This document shows positions 1-13,047 of a stretch of 64,000 nt of DNA, piece by piece. A model generated the notes under the pieces. The model was not told the origin of the DNA. It saw only the letters and a list, made by a program, of their open reading frames with translations, and searched no databases. Position 1 is the first letter of the stretch; each line of letters starts with the position of its first letter. The DNA lies in NCBI GenBank assembly GCA_037576195.1, contig CM075101.1, positions 21,204,001-21,268,000 of the forward strand, in the 5' to 3' direction. Source of the stretch: Phytoseiulus persimilis (Eukaryota; Arthropoda; Arachnida; Mesostigmata; Phytoseiidae). The translations under genes were made by a program, and so were the position numbers.

Positions 1-3000
1 TGCGGCAGATGTCCACTTCCGGACCGATTTCCGTGACATCGCTCCTCCTCTTCCCCTGCCACTTTGTCCTCTCACCCTCTACGATGCTCAGTTCGCTTGC
101 AGCTGACAAAGAAATTTCGTAGAGCAAGAGTCTCCTGACGATGAGTCCTCCCTGGTCGGAGCTCGCTCTTCAACATGATATCCGTGTTTGAAACGATGAC
201 GCTTTTCAGGGAGAGCTCATCACGATATGTCAGCAGATGCCTTGCGTTGCGGTTCGCTTACGGTCTCCGACTTTCGTCCGTTTGTTTGCCTTGATACTCC
301 GTTTTGGAGAGAATAGGAAGCAGGCGAGAGGAGGAAGAACACTGCGGAGGGTCCAATGATGGCGGTATATTTTGGGAGAACTGTACTTGACCAATGGGCA
401 CCGGGAGCGATCGGAGCGGCAAGCGTGTCGACAAGCCAGCCAGTTTTTCAGCTAGCGGAGACTCCTGCTTCACAAGACATTAATATATATGTCGTCCTCG
501 TTTCTGAGGGGGTCTGGCAGGAGATTGCGTTCTCCTTCTCCTCTCCATCCGATGCTATAAGCTCGGTAAATAGATGAGACGCTTTCGTCTACAGCTGCTT
601 AAGTCGGTTTCGGCGGGCGGGCGACCGGCTTGCCTGCCAGCGCAGCCAGGGGATAGAAGCGGGATGACCAGCCAACAAACCAACCGAGCATCAGGCCCTT
701 GAACGCTTTTCGCGCCTGCTTAACGCGTCGTCTCGACAGCGCCGCTTTTGGCCTAGTTGAGGCTCCTTTCTGGCCGTCCGATGCTGTGGATCGCCGCTGG
801 CAGCTCTCACTGCTGTGATGAACTCGTTATCCGAGCCAAAATGAACGGCTTATTCTGAGCTCAGTCGAGCGGCGAGGTTTCCAAACTCACCGCATCATCT
901 CATCTTCGGCACAAAGTGTGTAGCGCGGGTTCTAAAAAGTGCTCGGAGTACACCAACGGTTTCTAGGGAGCTCCGAATAGATCCCGGGAGGCTTTGAGAG
1001 CTTTTCGAATGTTCCAGATGGCTTTCGAAAGGCTTTCAAGACTACAGCGGCACGGACGGAATCCGGAACGAGGGAGAGCTACCTTCAACATACACGGCGA
1101 GAATTCTTGTTCTATTCGTGAGCGGCCACTGCTCGCATCCCCCCGGTTAGGACGAAGTAGACATTTCTTCTCACCAGTGGACTCTGCTCGGGCTTGCATC
1201 GTTACTTAATCACCTGTTATACCACCTGCAGGTGCAAAATGCAACCACCGCGTGACGTGTTACATTCGTTCGCCAGACGGAGCGCCAACGACGAGAGGGA
1301 ATATTAAGGAAGTTTGAATATCCTGCACGCTAGGGCCACGTCGTAAATCATTGCGCGTGCCATGATTGCGTCTGAATCGATAAAGCCGCTGCACGGATGG
1401 AAGACGCAGGCCCTCCCCTCGGAGCTCCAATCGAGTGCTATCAAAACTCCCGCCAACTCATTCCGGATGATTTCGTTTGGGGGCGCATCGAATGATTTTG
1501 TTCGAGAAGCATGGTAACGTCGCTCACAGGGCTCGAGTAAGTTCCGAACAGTATCGATGTATCATTACTCTGGGTCGGTCTGGGAGAGCGTGAGTATCCT
1601 GAAACCCGCTCCCTTGCTCGCTCCCCCAGTGCGAAAAGTTGGCCCTTGTCTATTTGTCCGAAGAGGAATGATCGTCCAGATCCGACATACTTCAAGAGGC
1701 GTCACAGGCCGATGATAAATCAGCTGAAGTTTAGGCTAGCCGTCGCAGCGGAAAGTTCACTTTGCGACTGAACTTAGACAGAGGCACAGCAAGGCGTGCG
1801 CAAACTCATTTCTCATAAACAACTGTGGCCACGGCGACGGCGACCACCACCGCCGCCGCCACAACCATTGCCAAACTCTCTCGCTAAATGTCCCGAACTC
1901 GGCGCTTGGTCGCCTTCCCCTCCGTTGCGACGTTCGGACAAACCTAGTGCCTGCTGTGCCTTCGTCTACAAATCTCTTCCCACTGGATCTCTCTACCAGG
2001 AACAGTGGAAGTAAAACGAATCGAAGGGAGCGTCATCGGCACTGCCACAAAGTTGTCATCAACCCCACCTGAGCTTGGAAAGGTTGAGGTTCTCTCGAGG
2101 AAGCCAGTGCGAGAGACCGAAAGAAGTGCACAACGAAATGGAACACTGCATAATAAGCCCGGACTCGATCGAGCTCATCAACTCCAAGAGCAACATCTGG
2201 GCAAAAAACGTTTCGGCGCTGAAAACGACGTTGAAGCTCCTGGGACTGTTTTCCTAGAGCGCAAGCGCACTCGTTTGTGGTCCGTGAGAATCGACGACTT
2301 GAAAGGCGTGAAGACGTCCGGCCCATGATCAGCTTTCCTCGCGCTCGTTCTGTACTGCATCGATATTCCATCGAACAATTGAGTTTGTTGGTGAGAGCGG
2401 AGGTCTCGGCTGGTGCAATATTCACCGATACACACTGCACGATCGCCTCTCAGCCGGCCGAGAAGCCGATCACACAGCCCACAACACGAATCGTATCGCA
2501 CGAATAACGGATTGTGAGAACGGCGAATGCCCGCTGGAGACAGCTGTGGACAACCAGCGTGCTCCACGGATCGCGAAGAATCGCGCCGAATCCCGACGAG
2601 TCAGATGAATCTGTCGTCCTGCTGCCCGAAATATCAACGGACTCGATTTCGAGGATGCGGGTTCGGGATTCCGTGAGGGGAAGGGAACCATTAATGTATA
2701 TACTCCTCTCGACTCGAGGAACATTTCGAGCGAGACGACAATCGGAGTAGGAACTTGGAGTTCGATGTTGGAGCACTCTTTCGCTTTCGATTGTCGATGA
2801 CGGCGCCCGAGGAAGGTCAACTTCCCAGTCATTCCGGAGAGAGGATCCTCAGCTATCGGAGGTCGCACGGGTTTCGCGTGGAGCTCTCTCGGAGCTGACC
2901 GGCAACTTCACAGATGCGCAGAGATGATTTTCCCTCGATTTTTCAGCCGGAAAAAAAGTCGCCGTCCAGATTGACCGGTGCGTGCACACCTAACGCGAGT

Positions 3001-5315
3001 TCCGCCGATACAAATCCATCAAAGCGAAGTCAGCTGTTGAGCCCGTCATATGAACACATCGTCCCAGCGTGTGAACATCGATTTACTCAGAAGTTGATCG
3101 AGATCGACGCCTCAGTGTCTGTTCCTCTGGGAACCGTCCATCGATGTCCCGAGAGGCTTGCTCAGCTCTGAATTCCAAGCATCCTCCTGGGCCCACATTG
3201 ACATTAAAAAGCCAGGAACTTCACTGGAAAAGCCATCGTTGCGGAGCCACAGCTCACCGCGCTTTCCTCCAACTCAACGGTTCCCGGAGGAAGATCCGAG
3301 AGCTTCATGACCCGCATAATCTCTCAAGAGAATCTTCAGGAGGCTGATGCAATGTTACAGCTGTGAGCCGGGAACTGCATAGCTCCGGAAAAACTCGACC
3401 TCTATGGCGTTCGTCGGAGGCTCTTCACTTGGCCAGGATATTTAGGAGCGCGGATTCTTCGTCCGAGTTCACGAATGGACTGTTTTCGAGCGGTTGCTCC
3501 AATATCACAATTCGCAATACTTCCGGAGCAGATGCTCAGAAGTATACGAGGCTCGCGAAAATAACAGCTGCGATCTCTGTCTCTTCCGTGATAACTTGTT
3601 CGTACGTGTCGAGCTCCCTAGAGTACACTGCGAATCATCAGAACGAAGGATAGATCCCGATCCGAACCAGATGCATATGTGCGGAAAGCAATCACCGAGA
3701 AAGAAGCCAGAATCGGCGTGATTGCCAGAGGGGGAGCATGAAAGGCATCACTTTGAAACACGTGTGTGATGATTGCCGGATCCACAAGGTGGAAAGAGAT
3801 GTACTCAATTCGAGCCAGCTCTCAAAGAGGTTTCAGGCAGCCATCTGAGAAGGAAATAAGGAGACTCCGGAGACCGCTTGATCGTTCCTTTTGGGGCCCC
3901 CGGTTGCAACAACCACAAATCTCTAGTTGAAGAACACTCTCCGAAGCAGTGGCTGTTTTTGGAAGATTCGAAGTTGACGGGCACGTCCATCATTCAGAGA
4001 AGAACTCGGAAGGACACCCCAGAAGTGACTCCCTAGACCTACACGCAGGATACTCTCTACGAGGCCATCCAGCACGTGCCCCACCCTGACGCGGAATAAT
4101 TCATCTATTTTTGAGGGAGGGAGCGAGTTAGATTTTCCCGGGTCGGTCTATACGTCGAGTCGAACCGAAGTGAAACATCAGTAGGCTCGCCCAGGCTGCC
4201 GAGCCTCGGTCGGAAACGAGCCGCTCCTATCTCGCGGGTCGCGAAGCTCCGCGCCCTCTGCCCCCGGAAGGATGCAGGATGGAAGCGAAACTGAATAAAA
4301 TTGCACTTTCCTCTTAACGACGAAATATTTCCGAAGTCTGGTTCGAGTCCTCTGGGGGTGAGGATCCACTCCGGCGCTTGAAATCGATCCTAGAGAACTC
4401 GTGAATCTAACAGATAACGCTCTCATATGAGCGCGGAAGGTTCTCGCGCTGACCCCAAGACTTTGGAACCTTAGTCCCGCACGTGAATCCAACCCGTCCG
4501 CTTCCTTGCGTTCGGGAAGACTTATTGTGTTCCACATCCAGCTCCCGTCGCGATGGAAACTGGCTCCCGAGAAATCTGGACCGTCCCTGCGAAATCAGAA
4601 CGGCTGAATTCGGCGAGTCAATAATACGAATCGAAAAGGCAGTGGAATCTCGGTATGCACAATATCGACTTTCGGAAACGGCTCGCAGCTAAAAAATATC
4701 GACTCGCAGTTCTCGAGATCATTGCTCCGAGCTCTTCGACGCGCCTCCAACTCCCTAAAAAGATGGGTCGTTTCCAGAGGCGAAGTTTCAATACTATTGT
4801 TCTCCCTCCACCTCTCTCTCTCACCGGTGGGCTGAATTTGCATTTGGAACTTGCTGCGTCGGTGTCTCGACAGCGCTGGGATTGAGGTGTTGGACCAGAA
4901 ACGAGCGAAGCTGAATCGCCTACGCAAGCCCTGCTTCCCTGGAAGAGTTGACATCCTCCGATTGACATCGCGTTCTGAGCTTCCACTCGAGGGAGCTGGC
5001 TCCGAAATCATTGTTCCGTGCCGACAACTCGATCTGGGTCTACGCAGTCAGTCGGCTCAAAATAATGCTGGTCTACCCCGCTCCAAGAAATATTTTTCTT
5101 ATCCAAGCAACGAAGTGCAGCTCGAAGGTTGCGCCGAGCCACATGGCAAAATCGAATGAGTATGTATCTGGTCGTATCCCGTTCTAATTCCGTGCTTCGT
5201 TGAGTTGATCCCATTTGTCAGGCATTCATTGAACTTTCATCGAGAATCTGCGCGTCGGATTCACAGGATTGTGTGCGAGGTTGATTTCCAAGCAACGAGC
5301 TCGTTGGAACCCGCA
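1..5315. other. No supportable gene
   Basis: Many overlapping ORFs of 60-140 codons lie on both strands, but none joins its neighbours through in-phase splice sites or resembles a family I recognise. A stretch near 2,130-2,230 on the plus strand faintly recalls a cathepsin B propeptide, but no catalytic Cys or His exon follows. The open frames near 4,480-5,160 have no splice support. I treat the region as intergenic or intronic. Confidence 0.45.
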
Positions 5316-5507
5316 TCACAATGGCATTCCGGTTCGATCCAATATCCCCAGGACGAAGCAACGAAATTCGAATCTCCGAGGTTTGCCGATGATCTTGTAG
5401 TTGGCATATTTCAGCCCGCCTGGGGTGATTTTCTCCGCAGATCCTGCGCGTTGTATTTTCTCCAATCGTCCAATCATATTGTTGATTTCGAGTTCTTTTC
5501 CACTCAT
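5316..5507 (-). CDS. Possible 63-aa small protein
   Basis: An ATG in a good context (CACAATGAG) opens a 63-codon frame beginning MSGKELEINNMIGRLEKIQ. It is rich in Lys and Glu and has a helical start, with no signal peptide or membrane segment. It ends in TGA with no obvious donor site, so it is either a single-exon small gene or chance. The opposite strand also has a long ORF here (5205-5561). That ORF could splice (TG|gtagcc) into the exon at 5588, so this stretch may instead be an upstream exon of the coiled-coil gene. The strand is undecided. Confidence 0.28.
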   Translation of the reverse strand: MSGKELEINNMIGRLEKIQRAGSAEKITPGGLKYANYKIIGKPRRFEFRCFVLGILDRTGMPL

Positions 5508-5587
5508 TGTGATGTGAATTTCGATGAGGATGGAACGTTCCTGATGGGAGAAGGTTGGTAGCCATGCGTGAGATGTTCTCTCTTCAG

Positions 5588-7626
5588 CTCGGTCCGGTGT
5601 TCGGGGGAAAGCGAAACTGAAAACAGCGTTCCCGAGGAAAAAGAAGTTTTGAATGAACTAGCGCCTGCGGGAGAATCAGTTCAGCCCAACGACGACGGAA
5701 AATCACCTCTCATTGAGACCGAGTCTGGCCTCGTTTCAAAACTTCGGGAAAACATCGTCGAACCCGAAACGAGCTCGGCCGCAATGAGGGATTCAGCACC
5801 GGAAAAATTATTCAGTAAATCCAGCGTAAGTCTCCAAGAACTGTGACCCGCGTCGCGAGTCGAATGAGCTCGGAAACGACTCGAGCTGATTCTGTCAATT
5901 CTCACACAGGAGCTCTGGTGTCAGTTAGTGACGGCTAATGAAAAAGTCAAAAATCTGGAACAGCAATGCGCCGTTCTGCTGAAGAGGGCGGAAGCTGCCG
6001 AAGCGCGTGCCCTCAGTGGGACCATCGCTGTTAAGAAGGTTTGCTTCAGTGTTGAATTTCCTCCATAATCTCTTTCCGAAAACGGGAACAGATCCCCGAT
6101 AAATGATCCAGGGAGCGGTGAGATCGCGAGGATGCTCGACTCCGTTTTTCATTTTTGTGTGCCCATCCTCAGGCTCGAAACTTTCCACCCGATACCGCCG
6201 CATCGATATCTTCCTCTGAGCATTGCTGCTGAGATAACGCTCGCAGAGTGAAAAATTATTTCATTGTTTCCTGAATGAGAGGGCTCATTGAAAAATAAAC
6301 TATTCCAGAGTACAGCATCATCGGAGCGCTCCAGGAAGTCGAGAAAATACTTGAGGTGCTACTCCGCGATCGACTCTAAAACACAGTTCCCATGACCTTC
6401 TTGATTCCGATTCGTTTGTCTTATGTAACCAGTGATCTCATGTAGCTAACTGGTGTTCATGCATTTCATGTCGACTCTCTCAACAGCCGAAAACTCCAAG
6501 AGTCCCAAATCAGAATATCCGAGCTGCAAGCAGCAAACGACGCGTGGTCCCGTTTACAAGTGGCCGATCCCGCAGATTTCGGGGAGTTGAAAGCGCAGTT
6601 CATCAGTTGCGCATGTGCTTTCCAGGAACAAGTCAAGTTCAGTACCAATCTGATCGTGGAAAAGCACCGATTAGAGGCGGAGATGGAAGGCAAGATCGCG
6701 TCGGAAGACTCATCAAAAAAAGCCATCGCCCTCATGGAGAAGCATCTCGCGTGCTACCGCCGAACTGTGGCGGAGTTGAAGACCAGTTTGAGCACTCTGA
6801 AAGAGAACTTCCGAGAAACTCGCACAGAGGTGAATTCGCACTTTTTTTCTCTCACTCTCTCTCTCGGATCTCACCCACTACCGCGAGCGCTTCAGCGGAT
6901 GAATACGCGGTCGGATAATAAACCGTGCGAAGCCGAGCTAACTACCACGTCCGTTACAGCTGGCTGAAAGGAAGAGGATAAATGAGCTGCTGCGGGAGTT
7001 TTTCGAAAAGATGGAGGTCAATCATACGATCGAAATGGATTTCCTGAACTCGATACTGGTTCGCGCATCTATTGTGAGTTTCAGTCGTTTGGAGCCCTCT
7101 CCACGAGCGAGTTGCGAAGAGTCTTTTTTCAAACAATCTAGGCCAGCTTGGCACGATTTCCTCGCCAGCCAGGATCAACCTGTTGGAGCCTGTATTGGCT
7201 CTCAGCTCGGTTTCGCTCGCTCCCCAAAAATCACCGAGCGAGAGCATATATCTGAAGATTGAGGCAGTCGCTCAAAAAAACTTCTCCCACAGGTACTAAC
7301 CGCGATACATCAAGAGATCCAAATGGTTAAGAAGAAGAACAAATTGGTCCGAATGGTGTCGAGGTTCATGGGACTCAATAAGGTAATTCCACGTGAGCAT
7401 TCCACGATAAAAGGCTTGATCCTCTCCGCAAAACTCATCGATGGCTTTTCCGAGCCAGATCTTCCATTGGTTAACTCATTGTTTGAAGCAAACTTCTCCA
7501 CAGAAAACACCGTCTGCCGCGAAACTCCGAGAGACCAGTCTCCAGCTGCCACCGAACAGAGAAAACTCGATCTCCCGGAATCAAGCCGTCCAGAGAACTC
7601 ACGACACGTTCGAAGCTGATCAATGA
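5588..7626 (+). CDS. Coiled-coil protein, C-terminal seven exons
   Basis: Exons are 5588-5825, 5910-6038, 6309-6355, 6487-6829, 6960-7073, 7293-7382 and 7504-7626 (stop TGA). All six junctions are GT-AG and keep one frame, giving about 360 residues. The first part is acidic and low in complexity (ESETENSVPEEKEVLNEL). It is followed by long Leu/Glu/Lys-rich helices, for example NEKVKNLEQQCAVLLKRAE, LEAEMEGKIASEDSSKKAI and ELKTSLSTLKENFRETRTE. These are typical two-stranded coiled coil. A basic stretch (MVKKKNKLVRMVSRFM) and a polar tail close the protein. No signal peptide or membrane segment is visible, so it is probably intracellular and structural. The start lies in an unidentified upstream exon ending in phase 2. 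The arrangement loosely recalls centrosomal or scaffold coiled-coil proteins, but I see no diagnostic motif and assign no name. Confidence 0.75.
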
Positions 7627-8827
7627 TGAGAATCGCTAAAAATTCACATGGCCATGAAATGATTCCCCTTCCTTCTGACTCGCTCTGCAGATCCCTCGAG
7701 AAAGGAAAACTCGAGAGAATTCCTCCACCTAGGCCAGTGTATATGTTGGATGAGAGCAGAACGTGTGGGTGACGAGAACATGGCAACAACGACTTAGGAG
7801 GATACGACCTGGTCAACTCCCCACCCGGAGAGCGAGGGATACGGCGGTGATGATGTTCCTTGAGATGGAAGAAAGCTCATCGGGATCCTTGTCGCTCACT
7901 CGCCTGGTCTGAGCTTCCTTATTCCGACAACCGCAGCGCAGACGCGTCAAACCCTCGTGCCCGATGTAACGTTGCGAAAGATCATAGAGTAGCAATGCAG
8001 CAAATCGTAACCACTGGGTTTCCCCGATGCGACCCCTCTCTCTCTCTCCCATATATAACTGCCTTAGAGACACATATCACAAAGATTTATTCTAGGCGAG
8101 TAGATACAGAATATACATCGTTAGAGAGAAGTGTGTGGTTGAAACGACGAGGGTGAGGATCGATATTGACCCGAGGTATTGCTCTGTTAATGAGTATCGA
8201 CGGTTTCCTCCGCTCCTCTTCTCGCTGTTTTCCCTATTGACTCGCGACCGCTCCCTCCCTCCTTATTTTCCTTCTCAGGCGTTAAGGCACGTCTCTGGTC
8301 CAGATTGGTATCGTCATTTCCGTCGTTATTCGCACGCAGTCACCGGATCATCAGCGAATCGCACGGTGAACACCTGCAACGAGCATATGTGATCGAAATC
8401 ATCGAGCAGGTATACTGGAAGACCTGGCGAGACGAAACGTGCATCACTGAGGCGGGCTTAAATTCAATACATGGAGCGCCCAAAAGGGAGCCATGGTTTC
8501 GCGTCGCTAGGGTGCTGGGCGATCGAGAGCTATAACTTTCGAGCACGAAAATGAGCTTTCGGAATGGAAACTGGAATGTTTAAAGATAGGAGGGGGACTT
8601 CAAGGTTCCCGTGGGGAAGAATTTTCCGGGACATACGAACACTGCAAATCCCTCATCACCTTGGTTTTTCGTCAAGACCCGTTGGTGGAAGGTCCGGTTT
8701 GATTGGCGTTCGAATTCCACGCGTTCTGTTGAGTCGCGACCGGAGTATTCGGCTGGGACGATTGCTGGCTCGAGCCATTGGCGTCAGAGATCTGACTGCC
8801 AAGGAGCTCGACCAGCTGGGCCTTTTG
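7627..8827. other. Intergenic stretch, no gene seen
   Basis: This lies between the end of the coiled-coil gene and the last exon of the LHFPL gene, which converge. It holds short pyrimidine-rich tracts (for example near 8030-8050 and 8215-8275) and only isolated ORFs without splice support. It probably contains the 3' untranslated regions of both genes. Confidence 0.5.
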
Positions 8828-11800
8828 TCAAATGCGGTAGAAATGTGGAACCATCCTGGAAGCTTTCAGTGACAGCACGCTGCAAAGCCACAGGATCATC
8901 GTCGATACCGCGAGCATGTAGAGCGACCTATGATTGATGGAACACGTAAATCGGTTGGCTGGAGGCAGGAAATCAGTTCTGAAGCGTACCTGACACCTGA
9001 TAGAAACATTTTTCTTCTCTTCAACGCTGTTCCCCTTACCAAGAGTAGCGACATTTTGGTCCGAGATTGTACGCTTCCGATGTCTCACCGCAAGCCTCCT
9101 TCACTTGAGGGTTTCCGTAGCCGAGCGGGTACAGCCCGAGTCCGGCTAAGACCAACAGTCCTGCAATCGGAATAGTGACCCGTGTTATTCATCATCGAGT
9201 CTGCTACCCCCAAGTCCTCCGGAACGACGTGAAGATCGGTGTTCAAACATTCATGGGTTTCCTCGAGAGTTTGATTCTTCCTCGCTATCGTTTCGGATCG
9301 TTCACTCCGTCCTCAGTGAGCAACATCCGTTCAACTCTGCGAACGTCTCTTGAAAGACTGCAGTGCACTCCAATGACTCGTTCGTGCATCCCACATCCAT
9401 TCTCTCATTAGGTTCACTACATTGTTTCGGACGATACGGGCGAAACTACAAGCAAGTCACAACGGTCTTTTCGCGATCCTGTAATTCTCCGGGACCGAAA
9501 CTCTTCTTGGAGACAGCTTTGCGAGGTGTGCAACGCCCAGGGAAGGAGTTCCCCTGGTCGACTCGTGGGCTGGCCAACGCGATGGCCGACGCTCTTCGTT
9601 CGGTGGAGATCTCGAGAGATTCTCGGGCGGCTGGTTATGAGCGCACTTCATCAGACACACCCGCTACGACTGCTTAATGAAACTCGCCCATTAGAACTAG
9701 AGCTGATGCACAGTTACCATGAGCTGTCTCTAGCAAGCAGGCCAGCTAGTCATGAAATCATCCGCGAGAAGTCCACCCATTCATCCAAGAGGATAGACGG
9801 GGGAGCTCTCAGCATCTCAGGAAAAAGTTACTCTCAAGAGTTCAGTGTGAGCGCGAATAAGGTTTTCCTTGACGAAGAAGTCTGTAAATGAGTTCGAGCG
9901 AGCGTACCGCCGTCCATTTATTCATTATCATGGTGTATTTTTCCAGAGTATTCGCGAGGGTGCTTGGGACTTCAGACGTTTCTGAAGAGTTTTAGGGCTT
10001 CTGAGCCGCCTTGATCCACGACGCAGCAAATTCCCTCCCCTTTCGCGCCTGTGCCCCGACCCGGAGGCGCCCCTAGATTAGGGGCATGCTCAATTAGAAT
10101 TCGGACCCATCGGAAATGAAGGGGAACAAATTCAAAGACAAAACACGGTTATGGTGGGCACTCATATGCCCCCCCCCCCCCCTCCCCCGTTTTTCTGTCC
10201 GATTTGTCGCCCCCCTAGGACTGACACATTGAGTGGGTCTGTTTCCTCTCACGAAGCCACAACCGTTGTCAGGTTTTTTGTTGCGAGCGAAGTGCCTTCT
10301 ACAGCACTGTGAAGTGAGATGTAAGTAGACGATCTCGTTTTTCTTCCATCGGATTGTTCACAGGAATAAAATCTCGGACGACGCGCAACAGCAGCGGGTG
10401 CGAGACACGGAGTGAGTGCTAGCGGGCTGACTCCTCAGTTTGTATTCATGCGGCTCGGTTATTCTAGCCGGCTGTAAAGCCAAGCGAGTGCCCCCACGGA
10501 GCGTTGCACCTATTCACGCCCAGACGAGCTCTCCTGCCCGCGCCGCACGGGCCTGCGGCCGCTCTTTCCCGAATTCTCGCGCAAATGCCCCCTTGTCGCT
10601 TTCACCACCGTCGTGCCCCAACAGCAGGCGTCGAAACTCCGGCGGAGCCGAACGACCGACCAACACATTCGACCGCTCACCGAAAGAATACCCTCACCCC
10701 TCAGGTCGGCGCTCACTTCTCTTTTTTGTTTCGTTTTTTCCTGTCGAATTTTCCTCGCCGGCTCGAAAAGAGTCCTTCAGTCGAGAACTCGGAGATCAAG
10801 GGGACAATTGACGCTCATGATGCACGAGGAATAATTTCGCGACTTTGTTTGGGAAATGAAGAGAATTGTGAGATAGCGATTCAGTGGAAACGGAGATTCG
10901 TTATGCAGAGCCGAAAGCGAAAACCTTCATCAAGAAGATAGTAGATTCCATTGTGGGTCCTCCGCGCATTTCTCAAACCAGCGTATTCGAGTACGTTGGC
11001 ACGAAGGAACACAATTTTTCCCGGGAGCATGCGTGGAGCGACTTAAGCTCAAAGTGGAGCTCCGTAACTTCACTGATGCGAGCCAGAAGCTTCGGGGGGC
11101 CTGAGCCTGGAGAACCATTCTTCTGATAATACTGTCCAGCAATAGATTCGATCATCCCACTCCATTGTCAGATTTTGCCGAGGTCCGTACGCGGAGACAG
11201 AATACAGTATTGCACTGTAGCTCGATCGAATGATCGCTTCCTATCCAAAGTTCAACTTCCATTCTTCGCTCCCCACACTCCCGGGACGGATAGGGGAGGC
11301 ATGCTGTGCAATTTATTCGGTGCACCGTAGCGCGTGGAATGGAACCCATCTGCCCTGAGCGGCACAGGAGAGCGAATCCACGAGGTTCATTCCGCGAGAG
11401 GATGGAAGAACAAAGGCGTATCAGACTCCCCTGCAACTGAACTGTAAGGGTGGGCGCGGACTCACCTGCTACGAATTGTATGAAACCCAGGGTTTTGGCG
11501 AGGAGGTGATTTACGGCATCCGCGGTGAAACAACCGATCACGGCTATGAAGGCCACCAGCAAAGCCAGCGACGATGCCACACCGATGAGGACCGATGTCA
11601 CTCTCCAGGACACGGAGGGAATCGAGGAGAACGAAGCGTATCGACCGCATTCGAGTACGATCTCCAACCTGAAAGCAAAACTAACGGTTTCAACATCCTG
11701 CAGGAGACCTGCGTAAGGCAGTCTGGTGTCAGCTGTCTGCCTCACTCTAGACTCGTTCGTTCTGGGTTCGAATTCCCACGCGTGTCCTTCCCACGTCTCA

Positions 11801-13047
11801 GCGGGTCGGAGTAGTTCCTTGGTGGAAATTTAGGATTCTTGCGTGCTTCGCGGCCGTATTTTTTCCCTTCTCCCGTGGCAACTTTCGGGCCTCAACAGCT
11901 GGGACTAATAGTGCACACGGGAAACCCGAGACCGCACCTCTTTGCGTTAATTTCATGCTCAGCCGAATTTTTATCCTAGCATCCGCTTTCTCGCTTGAGA
12001 AAGCTTTGAGGGATATTAGACCAAGGAATGACGTGTATTATGCTCCTGTCAAAACGGCTGCGAGCAAGATATGGCTTACAAACTGCTCGACTGCCATTGC
12101 CGGTTGGCGGCGGTGTCCTCAACGCGCTGGCCTTTCTTCTTGGGCTTGTCTAAACTCCGATTTCCATCTGCGACGGGGGAAAGGCGAAGCGAGCGTTGGC
12201 TGTTAGGGTCGAGACATGCTAAGTCAAACATTCCTCAACCTACTTTCCAAGAAAACTGAAGTTGAAAGCTGCGGAACCTGAGCGGTTTCCGGGAGAATTC
12301 GATGTGCGCTCTTCCGAGACTCTACGGGCTGCAAATGAGGCGTGCAGGATCAACCACGGGAATCTACTCCAGCGTCAGTTTCCGGTAGGGGGGCACGAAT
12401 CGAAGTTCGTAAAGGGTACCCTTTAATGATACGGCAGTGGCAATCTCGTATCTCAATCCCTCCAGGAAACCTTCTTTGCTTCCCATCGCGTCTGATTCCT
12501 CAGAAACGCCCAATTGAAGACGGGTCGACTAGGCATAGCTCGACCCGGAATACCAGCACTCCCATTCGCCTTTACCTCGTCGGCGGGAGGACTCTTTCCT
12601 CAGATCGGAACAGCGGAGAGAACGACCGTTCTATTAACGATGAAGTCGTTCTACCAGTTTTCGTCCGCAGTCTGACGACTTGGTTGCCAAGCTCAGCTAA
12701 TATTTTGAGCGACTTGAGCTCTGAACTGTTGGCGACCGATCCGAACGGCGTAAGTAGAGGAATCAACAAAAGCAATCAAACAAATGTCAACTCCCAAGGG
12801 CCTTATTCGATCAATACACAACGCACCTTCCATTTTCGAGCAGCCGAGGGTAGTTGCACCTCCTGAAGGAGCCGAAGTACACTGTTGTCCTGTTGAAAAT
12901 TTCCCCTTGGATCCAGAACGGAAGGTAGAACCCCACGCCGCTGAGGACGGCCGACGTCAGCGATAGGATAGCCCAGAAAATTCCGAGGTTCGTGAGAGAT
13001 GAATTCACTGGCGCCGATATGAGCGCTTTTCCGCCAGGGATCGTCAT
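8828..13047 (-). CDS. LHFPL6-like tetraspan membrane protein
   Basis: There are four coding exons on the minus strand: 13047-12827, 11668-11466, 9160-9040 and 8927-8828. Every GT-AG junction is in phase and the sum is 214 aa (vertebrate LHFPL6 is about 200). The ATG at 13047 lies directly after a possible acceptor, so an untranslated leader exon is likely. The family signature is clear. TM1 (FWAILSLTSAVLSGVGFYLP) is followed by FWIQGE, then the first loop with FGSFRRCNYP and ECGRYASFSSIPS. TM2 is VTSVLIGVASSLALLVAFIA. TM3 ends LLVLAGLGLYPLGY, the second loop has EACGETSEAYNLG, and TM4 is YMLAVSTMILWLCSVLS. The two loop Cys and the YPLG motif match the LHFPL/claudin-like fold. It is a plasma-membrane protein; some relatives partner receptors or hair-cell channels, but the role here is unknown. 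Introns are 1158, 2305 and 112 nt. Calling it LHFPL6 rather than another member is inference. Confidence 0.93.
10169..10188. repeat. C14 tract followed by TCCCCC
   Basis: A run of 14 C, one T and five more C lies in intron 2 of the LHFPL gene. Similar C12-C13 runs followed by TCCT occur at 23803 and 56985. It is probably a simple-sequence tract. Confidence 0.85.

Noticed and set aside
2120-2257. Plus-strand frame recalling a cathepsin B propeptide (SPDSIELINSKSNIW)
   Set aside because: No following exon with the catalytic Cys (GSCW) or His was found on this strand in the next 3 kb, so the likeness is probably chance.
10076-10094. Palindrome GCCCCTA-GAT-TAGGGGC
   Set aside because: It has seven-base arms only, lies in an intron, and has no direct repeats or element structure around it.
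11740-11790. TGGGTTCGAATTCCCA resembling a tRNA B box
   Set aside because: No A box or foldable cloverleaf is found upstream, and the segment lies in an LHFPL intron. Similar TTCGAATT strings occur by chance at 8690 and 36270.
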